Both the position numbers and the translations under genes were made by a program. Below, piece by piece: positions 1 through 7,097 of a DNA stretch of 22,559 nt (position 1 is its first letter; each line of letters starts with the position of its first letter). The notes under the pieces were generated by a model that saw nothing but the letters and a program-made list of their open reading frames with translations, was not told the origin of the DNA and made no database searches. Source of the stretch: Mycoemilia scoparia (taxonomy: Eukaryota > Kickxellomycota > Kickxellomycetes > Kickxellales > Kickxellaceae). The DNA lies in assembly GCA_027575805.1 (NCBI GenBank), contig JANBPU010000258.1, forward strand, positions 1 through 22,559. The letters are read 5' to 3'.

Positions 1-58
1 CAAAATAAAGGCTTACGAATATATTTGCCAGACATTGATGATATTGAATATAATATGG
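1..58. repeat. left copy of 58-bp terminal inverted repeat
   Basis: The first 58 bases, beginning CAAAATAAAGGCTTACGAAT, are the exact reverse complement of positions 22501-22558. In the right copy this sequence runs straight into a MITE-like element. In the left copy it is separated from the matching MITE by a 138-bp segment. Identity of 58/58 at the two extreme ends suggests that the sequence begins and ends in the same dispersed repeat, as contigs broken at repeats do. The enclosed genes are ordinary chromosomal ones, so this is unlikely to be the end of a 22-kb transposon. Confidence 0.9.
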
Positions 59-196
59 TCTTGTCAATACTCACCAAACTAATTGCTTTGTAAGATACCA
101 ACTAGTATATATGGGAAGATTTCGCTAGTGATTGAATCCATAGTGGGCAGTAATGGGTCCTCATGATTTGGCCAAATCATGAGTTGCTTTATATGG
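59..196. other. 138-bp insertion-like segment flanked by ATATGG, with a 24-bp palindrome
   Basis: Compared with the right-end copy of the repeat, the left copy carries an extra 138 bp between the 58-bp repeat and the MITE body. The direct repeat ATATGG lies at both borders (53-58 and 191-196), as expected for a target-site duplication. Inside, positions 160-183 form a perfect 24-bp palindrome centred on GATTTGGCCAAATC, preceded by AATGGGTCCT. Related blocks occur at 9953-9984 and 14507-14538. No terminal inverted repeats are obvious at its edges, so deletion from the right copy between the two ATATGG repeats is the alternative. Confidence 0.55.
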
Positions 197-280
197 ATCA
201 TAATTTTTGAAGGGTAAATTTTGGTGACCAATGATTATAGGCACAATCACAGCCAAATAGATGTCCGGTTTTACTAGTAG
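192..280. mobile_element. truncated MITE-like element, copy 1
   Basis: The sequence starts TATGGATCATAATTTTTGAA and continues with GGGT, then an interior TTTTGGTGACCAA, a GATTATAGG-like block, AGCCAAAT and TTTTACTAGTA. The same order occurs, reverse complemented, in copy 3 near the right end (22387-22505), and much of it in copy 2 (4151-4254). The distal terminal repeat (ACCCTTCAAAAATAAT...CCCATA) seen in the other two copies is missing, so this copy is truncated. No coding capacity. Confidence 0.65.
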
Positions 281-505
281 ATGCTCTAGAAGGCTCGAGT
301 AAACTTATAAGCTGATTTAGGATTAGTACATCGTGTGAATTGAAAGCTAGGCACGATTTCCTGTTTTTGGCAAACTTCGTTATTATGGCGGGCATTCGGA
401 TAGCGAGTAACACCAAACAACAGCCACGGCAGCAATAAAATTAGTGTATGTGACATAGAGCTGCCTCCCCAGGAGTAATAGAATACTTAATCACCTAAGC
501 CACAG

Positions 506-525
506 CCGCCACCGTCACCACCACC

Positions 526-562
<37 letters not shown>
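506..562. repeat. CAC/ACT triplet tract
   Basis: A run of CAC/ACC triplets passes into a run of ACT triplets. On the minus strand the tract reads in one frame as polyserine, then polyglycine, then DGGGCGLGD and a stop at 487-489, which resembles a low-complexity protein C-terminus. On the plus strand the same triplets read as polythreonine. Apart from this tract and the elements described separately, 281-909 holds no gene I can support. An A/T-rich TATA-like stretch at about 858-876 probably belongs to the promoter of the gene starting at 910. Confidence 0.85.
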
Positions 563-909
563 TGAAACATCATTCTGATTTTAGAAATATAAATCGAACT
601 ATAGTCGGAATTGGAGATTCGATCATTTTGGTATTTATGCTATGGCGGTAAAGTTCTTCCGTAATCTCCCATGAGGATTATTGTGCTGTGAGAGTTGGCC
701 ACATTATTGAGGCTGACAATATTAATTATCTTTTATTGAATTTGTGCACAGAACAAGGTTCAGCTGATCCATGCATACCCGAAAAATCATATGAATTTTC
801 ATCATATATGAGCATCAAGTCTATGTAGGGTGTCTATTTTTCATTTTCTTTCTTATATTTTATATTTAAAAAGCATAAAGGGCGTTTTTGCGGATTTTCG
901 TTTCTAAAT

Positions 910-1223
910 ATGTTAAAAGTATCGATTCCCAGTAAGTTTACATCTTCCATACAGACCCTGCAGTATCCTATTTTCAGAAATTTATTCAATAAACCTGTGC
1001 TAAATCTCTATTACGTACACAATCTATTACAGTACGCATCGGCTATTTGGGAAAAGTAGCAAGCCGGCACAGATACACATGTCCCCACTGCTCTAACAAT
1101 GGCGTTTATGCAATCGTATCCAAGTGTTGGATCCAGGTACGAGACAAGCCAGTTCTGCCCATATCACACGAGCAATCGTCATTTTCTTGCTTCTATTGCG
1201 GATGGAAAGGCTATTTGAAATAG
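910..1223 (+). CDS. small zinc-ribbon protein (zinc_ribbon_15-like), two exons
   Basis: Exon 1 is 910-931, the intron 932-1032 (GTAAGT...TTACAG, 101 nt, phase 1) and exon 2 1033-1223, giving 70 residues starting MLKVSIPIRIGYLGKVASRH. Residues 23-27 are TCPHC and 60-63 CFYC, followed by GW: two CxxC knuckles separated by a PVLPIS stretch. This is the layout I recall for the fungal zinc-ribbon family with CPNCHN, a hydrophobic IPLIP-type middle and a second CxxCxW (PF17032). The start is the only ATG that joins in frame through a consensus donor. An A/T-rich TATA-like stretch lies about 35-50 bp upstream. Biochemical role unknown; structural zinc binding is inferred from the cysteines. It is convergent with SLX9, 131 bp from that gene's stop. 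The gene is too short and too split to appear as a long ORF. Confidence 0.7.
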
Positions 1224-1354
1224 TGTGATACGGTGTCACCAACATTTGTAATTTACTTATATTGTTAGCCTTTAATACTTGTTAATATCACTCGCTTTGT
1301 TAGCGTATAGCCATTATAACCTATGTTTATTCAAAATTAAAAAATAAAGAAAAA

Positions 1355-2281
1355 TCATGGGTTTTTGGGTTGTGTTTTGATGATGTGTTGGCGGATTGAG
1401 GCCAGGGGGTCAGCGCTGTATGCACTATGCTGAAGAATCGTATCAAATCTTTTCATTTCTTGTTTTCTGTAAATACAAAACCATATTTTCCCAGTTAGTT
1501 GACTCGATATTACATTGTGTTTAGCCCAAAAATAGCTTACTTACCCAATTTTGTTTCGGGCCTTTGATGATTTTATTCCGCCTTTATTGCTACGATTGTT
1601 TTCGTTGGCATCTTGTTTTCTTCCAAAAGTAGCACCATTTTGGGAAAAGCCTTTATTGGCAATGTTTCTGATGTCATCAATCATGTCGTCCATTCCGCGC
1701 ATCAGCGCGCTCTTCTGCGCTTTCTTGCTTTTCCGCCTTTCTTCTTCCTTCATCGCAGCTTTTGATGCACTCAGCTCTACATGACAGCCACTCCGTATTG
1801 TTGATTCCAAACATATTTACCCAGATTAGATTTACAAAGAAAAGTTTCCATCTTACTTTCTAACCACAGCTTGTGTCGCAGATTTCTCTTGCTCTTTTTA
1901 TTCGGTGCTTCCCTTATCAGCGCCTTTGTTGATATGGCATTACATACTGCGCTGTCATCAGCCATTGTTTTGTCTTCAATTAGCACTTTTTCCGAAACAA
2001 TGTCATTTTGTTTGCTGGAGGTACCAAAGTCAAGTTGATTAGCCATCAAAACATGCTTTCCAATATCTCCAGGATTTTGCACAGTCTACCTCGATTATGT
2101 GATTGTGGACAAGCTATTAGTTTAAATAAAGATATGTTGCGCATGAGTTTTTGGGAACTTGAATATCCGAGCTTACACTGTCTGTTTGAGGTGTAACTAA
2201 AGGCAATCCGATGGATGGTTTCTTGGTCTGGCCCAAATGCCGGTGGTGGTATTTCGTGCGTTCTCTAGTTACGCGAGGCAT
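1355..2281 (-). CDS. SLX9: ribosome biogenesis protein SLX9, four exons
   Basis: Exons on the minus strand: 2281-2177, 2085-1821, 1776-1545 and 1466-1355, joined by introns of 91, 44 and 78 nt with GTAAGC, GTAAAT and GTAAGT donors and TAG/TAG/CAG acceptors. The 237-aa product starts MPRVTRERTKYHHR, has a basic KKSKRNLRHKLWLESK block (Slx9 proteins have a KxKHExFLxKL-like block here), a KSALMRGMDDMIDDI segment (family: GMDDL) and a C-terminal RFDTILQHSAYSADPLASIR motif, close to the RFxxVLxHxAFxxNPxATIxxH ending of Slx9/FAM207A. Slx9 is a nucleolar factor of 40S subunit maturation and export. The last exon would be missed if the TAA that overlaps the GTAAGT donor at 1544 were taken as the stop. 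The 44-nt second intron is the shortest here. The assignment rests on remembered family motifs. Confidence 0.8.
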
Positions 2282-2490
2282 TTTTGGTTATATGTACACG
2301 AAGCGTGGGCGCAATTTGTTTTAAAAACTAAAGTAGAATCAAATTTTGTAACATAAAGCCTTGCAGGAGAAAATGTTGCAAACAAGTTTATTTATTGCAA
2401 AAATGGTTATGGGTTGGCGGCAAGTGTAACTGATCAGCTACAAAACATTGGCTCATGTATGTGGCAGCATATATAGACACCTCCCTAAGA

Positions 2491-2510
2491 GCAATAAAAT
2501 GCTTTATTGC
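2491..2510. terminator. bidirectional AATAAA hairpin in the peroxiredoxin 3' region
   Basis: GCAATAAA and TTTATTGC form a perfect 8-bp inverted repeat around ATGC, placing AATAAA on both strands. On the minus strand it lies 25-44 nt past the peroxiredoxin stop codon, the right place for its polyadenylation signal. It sits between two 20-bp direct repeats, 2435-2454 and 2511-2530 (CAGCTNCAAAACATTGGCTC, one mismatch). The rest of 2282-2534 is the SLX9 promoter side and shows no gene. Confidence 0.45.
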
Positions 2511-2534
2511 CAGCTTCAAAACATTGGCTCTATT

Positions 2535-3463
2535 TTAAGCATTCTGGCTAAAGTATTGCTTTGACTTGGATACTTCAGGCACTATTGTGGCATCTCCAGG
2601 CCTCCAGTTTGCGGGGCATACCTCACCATGCTTGTCGGAGAATTGGACTGCCTTTAGAAGTCGCAGTATCTCGTCGACGCTGCGACCAAGTGGGTTGTCA
2701 TTTATATTGGCAACCCGGATCTTCATTTGTGGGTCAATAATGAAAAGGCTGCGGAATGCCATCCCTGTTTCCTCGTCAAGGACAGAGAATAGCCTCGATA
2801 TGGTGTGAGTTCTGTCCGAAACTATATATGAAGTTGTAACGGGGTATAAACAGTGAAGTGAGCGAATTTTCAGTTAGAAGGGAGGCGCGTTCAGAAGTTA
2901 TGTATATTCCTTACCAAGAGGTATCTTTATCCCAGAAATGCCACCTTGATTTCTGGGTTGTTGTGTCCAGGCATGGTGAGCATATTCGGAATCAACAGAG
3001 CATCCCAAGACGGTACAGCTCAGCTCATTAAACTCATCTATGCGATCACTATAAAGAAAACATAAGAGTACGGTATAAATTAAAGTTTTCCAATGTTTTG
3101 GGATAGTCTTGCTTTTGTTGGGGGGGGAGCATACCTGAGGGCAAGCAACTCTGTTGGGCATACAAAAGTAAAATCCGCAGGGTAAAAGACAAGGATCCAG
3201 TATTTTCCTCGAAGCTCTTTAGTTAGCTTGGTTGAGAACTCGCCATTTTCCAGAAGCATCGGAAGCCTTATATCGTCTGGAACTATTCTTCCAGGTCTTC
3301 CAATAAACTCGCACTTTTCTGCAACAGGTGCCGTTGTATCAGAAGAGCTGCCATTCTCACATGCCTTAGGCGATGCGGCGTCTGTCTTGAGACTTGGGAT
3401 AGCATGCCTCTTTGCCCTGCCTGGGGAGGCAGTGTCTTCAAGTGGTCTTTTGTTCGGTGCCAT
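2535..3463 (-). CDS. typical 2-Cys peroxiredoxin with N-terminal nuclear-type extension
   Basis: Exons: 3463-3135, 3048-2915 and 2821-2535 (introns 86 and 93 nt), 249 aa. The product should reduce hydroperoxides with thioredoxin. The peroxidatic cysteine is C102 in FTFVCPTE, and the resolving cysteine is C223 in GEVCPANW. The core (YWILVFYPADFTFVCPTE, SVDSEYAHHAW, FIIDP, NDNPLGRS) is that of Tsa1/PRDX1-like enzymes, and the C-terminal YF motif (Y244-F245) is present. The usual GGLG motif is GGIS here (145-148). The first ~50 residues are an added, disordered-looking segment rich in Ser, Ala and Lys, with KR (5-6) and GRAKRH (15-20) spaced like a bipartite nuclear signal; no mitochondrial presequence is evident. 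The start ATG follows a stop-free stretch in the same frame, but upstream residues look non-coding. Same strand as SLX9, 253 bp upstream of it. Confidence 0.9.
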
Positions 3464-3816
3464 ACAGAGGGATTGACTATAGAGATATAGCTGTGTGCTG
3501 GGGCAGCGGTAATTTACAATAAGAAAATAGAGTATAGAGATCAAAAAAGCAAGGTGTCAGGACAGAATGGAATATATAATAATGGGTTGCCATAAGAAAG
3601 CAAGATGCTACTTTACAAAGTAAACAAAATAACAGAGTATGCTGAACCTGGTCTAAATTCACTGTGGCACAGCAAACAACTCTCAACCAACAAGAAATGG
3701 CCTGCGCTTAAAAGCTTAAAACAAAGTCTCGTTGATTAATTGGTTGTCAAGCAAATGTTGATTGTCTTAACAAGTACAAAGCTAATATAACAGGCATTAG
3801 AGTCAAATCACAATCT
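3464..3816. other. intergenic, peroxiredoxin promoter side
   Basis: A/T-rich sequence upstream of the peroxiredoxin start. A short minus-strand frame at 3477-3686 starts outside any recognisable context and has no family features, so no gene is called. No repeat or RNA gene recognised. Confidence 0.5.
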
Positions 3817-4068
3817 TCAAGAGCTAGTATAGGACATAAGGTATTTTTTCTTTATACGACAAACAGGTGGTACAGGCATACGTTCTTCACAAAATATGTC
3901 CTTGCCCTTGTCATATAATGCCCCACCCTCCAAGCTTTGTAGTATGGCTAACTTGGGCCAGATATTGCTGCTATTGCCGCTTGGATCTGCAACTTTGCCT
4001 ATCGTTTGATATCTTTTGATTATAAGCACAGCCCATTGAAGAGCATCTCCGTTATCCGCATGAAACAT
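3817..4068 (-). CDS. unassigned ORF, possibly a terminal exon
   Basis: An open minus-strand frame of 83 codons from ATG 4068, starting MFHADNGDALQWAVLIIKRY and ending IKKKYLMSYTSS. It is open further upstream to a TAA just before 4100, where TTTAAATAG could be a splice acceptor, so it may be the last exon of a longer or broken gene. No upstream coding exon can be made out; a MITE lies about 60 bp beyond. I do not recognise the protein: no cysteine motif, signal peptide or membrane segment. It may be a chance ORF or a remnant. Confidence 0.25.
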   Translation of the reverse strand: MFHADNGDALQWAVLIIKRYQTIGKVADPSGNSSNIWPKLAILQSLEGGALYDKGKDIFCEERMPVPPVCRIKKKYLMSYTSS

Positions 4069-4150
4069 CAATGTTGGTCTGCCAGTCAAGGGGGCTATTT
4101 AAACTAAAAAATTATCAAGGAGGCTTTAATATACTATTTAACAAAATGTA

Positions 4151-4254
4151 TATATGGGTAATGGTTTTTGAAGGGTGTTTTTTGGTGACCAACGATTAAA
4201 GGGGCAACCATAGCCAAATAAGTGACTAACCCTTCAAAAATAATCGCCCATATA
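4151..4254. mobile_element. MITE-like element, copy 2, intact
   Basis: A 104-bp non-coding element. The left end reads TATATGGGTAATGGTTTTTG followed by AAGGGT; the reverse complement of the right end reads TATATGGGCGATTATTTTTG followed by AAGGGT, so both ends form an imperfect terminal inverted repeat of about 26 bp. The interior shares TTTTGGTGACCAA, an AAGGGGCAA-like block and AGCCAAATA with copies 1 and 3. The outermost TA on each side could be a TA target duplication, which would fit a Tc1/mariner-type non-autonomous element; this is inference. Confidence 0.7.
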
Positions 4255-4679
4255 GTTAAAATAATACTGCTAATGTCGGTTAGAGGTATCTTTTTTCAAC
4301 AAAGTGCTAAGGATGCAGAGACATAATAATCCTCAACAACACCCTGCCAAAATACACTACTAAAGTTAACAAAGTATATGAGACGAAAACCACATTTATG
4401 ACACATTCAAGCGTAGGAAGAGTAAAAATAATTATTTGAGATAAACATAAGAAGCAAATGTAGTCACTGTACATATGAAAAACAATGAAAAGGAAATAGC
4501 TGTATATATGATATGACAATTTTGCCAGAGCCCATACACAGCCAATTTTCGGCAGATTACAGGTAGAATTTGACTATATAATGCACACATGGAGCAAAAG
4601 CTGAATTGCAAGTTAAATACATTGTACATGTTTTCTTGTGAGTGGCCGGTATGAGTGTTTTATCAGCAATCTGCCGGCA
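4255..4679. other. A/T-rich intergenic region downstream of the C2 gene
   Basis: Two minus-strand frames here (4307-4519 and 4432-4629) translate to Phe/Ile/Tyr-rich strings, as expected from T-rich DNA, and show no domain. The stretch most likely holds the 3' untranslated region of the C2-domain gene, which ends at 4680, plus spacer. No repeat other than the adjacent MITE was seen. Confidence 0.5.
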
Positions 4680-6096
4680 TCAATGCCAGAATTCATAGTA
4701 GGGAGCCTGATGCTGCTGCTGGTGGTGTTCGTGGTACGAATTGGACGGGTAGGGATACGCCTGCTGTCTGGCCTCATAGCTGCTGGGCAATGGTGGCGCG
4801 GAAGGATGGTACATCTGTGGACTGTGTCTCTGTGGCTGCTGCTGGTGATGGGATGGTACGATGCCTGCATGCGGGTACGGGTCAGGAAAAGCATATTCTT
4901 GGCCAGGTGCTACGCCGTCGCTATAAAATGAAGGGTTGTATTCCGGGTACTGAGGCTGCTGGGGATCATAATAGCTAGGCGCTGGCTGAGGAAGAGATGG
5001 GAGAGGCTTCGGGTTTACTACCTGCCCAGGGTGGGGAGCGCCATAGTAAGGCTCCCTCCCAGGAACTTGTCCAGAAAAGTTGGGATTGTATGGCTGCTGC
5101 TCCTCATAAAAGTCTGGGATATATGGCGCCGAATATGCACTGCAAACTGGAGCCTGGTGCTGCTGGTTATATGGGAGACTGGGCAAGGGATCTGATGGAG
5201 GGGGCGAGAAAAGGCTCATTACCGAGGGAGCACCAGTCTTTCCCGGCATGATGGTGCCCTGCTGGGGCTGAAGATGTGGACTTCCAGTCGGTGGGGTGGA
5301 TGGAAGGGGCTTCTTCCCATGGGCTGTTGCATATTGTGCAGCAAATTCGGGTCGATACATGGCTGCAGATGAGTGGGGCCTTAGGTCTGCTCTCGATGGT
5401 AGGATTTGTCCGCTGGCAGAAAGAACCGAAGCGGGCGCTGTATTGGAAGAGCTGACGCTATGTTTAGCGGTGTTTAGCGATGCCAGAGATGAAGAGGAAT
5501 TCTCGAGTACCGGGGCGTTTGCAGAGTCCATCGGGTTGACAGGGATGCCTGGCACATCTGCAGCTGGTGGTGGTCTATTGAGTCTCTTTCGGCCACCCTA
5601 TATATAAATGAAAAATTGCCATCAAACTACGTGCCCAAGGGCCCAGGATCCATCGGATCAGAGACGTATGTGCATGCCACCTGCGACAAGCAGGCAGCCA
5701 AAAACCTACCTTTGGCTCAAAAGTGAACTCGATATAAATTTTCCCGGCTGGCTTGTCCTTGCGCTTCAGGTGCTGCCAGCCATCAAGCTCCTCCTCAACA
5801 AACACCTTGCGTAGGTCAACTACACAGGACCCAACCTCGTCGTTTTTCGTTGTGTCGACATCCAGGACCTGGATCATCAATGCCGTTTGGCCCGCCCCGT
5901 TAATATGGAAAAGGACTGTGTCCATCCAGCGGGGATTGGATCCGCCTTTGTGGTCGATTTTTGTCCGCCTCTTCTCGGTACCTACCGTGAATTCCACTGC
6001 CACATCCTGCTTTCCGAAGCGGTCGCGGTTTGGAAGGTCCTTCCCAGTAAGGACATATATCTTTAGCGTGCCTTCAAAGCGCTCATTCGATGACAT
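4680..6096 (-). CDS. C2-domain protein with Pro/Gln/Tyr-rich tail (Fic1/Inn1-like)
   Basis: Exons 6096-5710 and 5597-4680 with a 112-nt intron (GTAGGT...TATATAG), 434 aa. Residues ~8-128 form one C2 domain: GTLKIYVLTGKDLPNRDRFG, then GKQDVAVEF, KGGSNPRWMDT and DVDTTKNDEVGS. This resembles the C2 domains of fungal ingression proteins (S. pombe Fic1, budding yeast Inn1), which act at the cytokinetic ring. The first calcium-loop aspartates are partly retained (DRFGKQD, DVDTTKND). From ~130 the protein is disordered, with many prolines (RPPPAADVPGIP, KPLPSTPP, KPLPSLP, PPLP) and a Tyr/Gln/His-rich C-terminus; these PxxP runs are potential SH3 ligands, as in Fic1/Inn1. An upstream in-frame extension begins only at TTG, so ATG 6096 is chosen. 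It shares a 1-kb divergent spacer with LCB1. The exact orthology is inferred from architecture. Confidence 0.8.
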
Positions 6097-7097
6097 TGTG
6101 GTATTATTTACAGGGACGTGATGAGCTGTACCACACAAATTCTCCTTTTGTTGTGTACTTTATTTAAAGGGGGCCGTTAAATGCCCAATTTCGACAGACT
6201 AAAGAGTATTTTGCAAGGGGGCAAATATACTCCTGTAGTTAAGCGCTATTGTCTAGGCTGCCAAGGGGAAGTTCAGGCAGAGATATGCAGAAAGTGGGAA
6301 ATAGAGCAAGAAAACATGAAAATAACCCTAGAGGCAACCAGTGTCTAATATTATTTCGCACATCATCAGCCAGCCCTGCTTAGCCTTAAATACCCATTGT
6401 TCTGATGCAACACTGGCTATTTTCGTCTGCCTCTTAGCTTATTGACACTTTTGCATCTTTTTCGATGATTGTCACACTACCCTTCCATCATCGGCTTTTT
6501 GCTTTTCTCTTTTGGCTGCGACTGGCAAAGCTTTGGGAGTCGCAATGTTATGTGGAGCCAAAGCCCACTCGAAGATCTGTGTGTCTTTATATGCCACCAA
6601 GCGCTTGTCACCAAACCGCTCTGTGGCTCCCCGGCTGCCCTTTCTTATATCGTTTACACGAAAGGTGCTCGACTTAAAAGCCTCCAATCCTGTCACTAAC
6701 TCTGGAAATAGGCCTTATTCTAAGGACCCATTGATACGAGCACACAGCGGTTTAATAAAGCACAAACAGTCTACTACTTGGCTACCTGCGATAAATTGAT
6801 GTATACTGGTTTTTAAGCCAACACCGTTTCTTTTCCGTGAGTTGGCCTCAAAGCAAAGCTCATCGCCTCAATGTACATTACAGGGATAGCGAATCTCAAG
6901 GCTTGGCAATGTATCCGTTCCAAACACGCCCTGATCTAATTTAACTGCCGATTTCCATGTTTTGAAACAATTTGCAACTCTGCAATGTTTTGATTTGCCT
7001 GAACAAAATTCCTGTCCACCCCATCTCTTTGCTTTCCCCATTTTCAATAGCTTTATCAAGCCCACTTCCACTTATTAACTCGCTCACTCATTCACCT
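6097..7097. other. divergent promoter region between the C2 gene and LCB1, with an ambiguous ORF
   Basis: Just over 1 kb between two divergently transcribed genes. A minus-strand frame (6472-6696, beginning at a GTG) reads TGLEAFKSSTFRVNDIRKGS and on through an AKREKQK tail, with balanced codon use. The opposite strand is also open over 6512-6799. I could not connect either to an ATG-bearing exon in phase. An inverted repeat GCCAAC...GTTGGC lies at about 6818-6848. No convincing TATA box was found for LCB1; the 60 bases before its ATG are C/T-rich. Confidence 0.4.

Noticed and set aside
4307..4629. Two hydrophobic minus-strand ORFs that could be membrane proteins
   Set aside because: Hydrophobicity follows from T-rich sequence; no start context, splice partner or family pattern.
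4638..5607. Several plus-strand ORFs of 80-107 codons
   Set aside because: Antisense shadows of the Pro/Gln-rich tail of the C2 protein; low-complexity translation.
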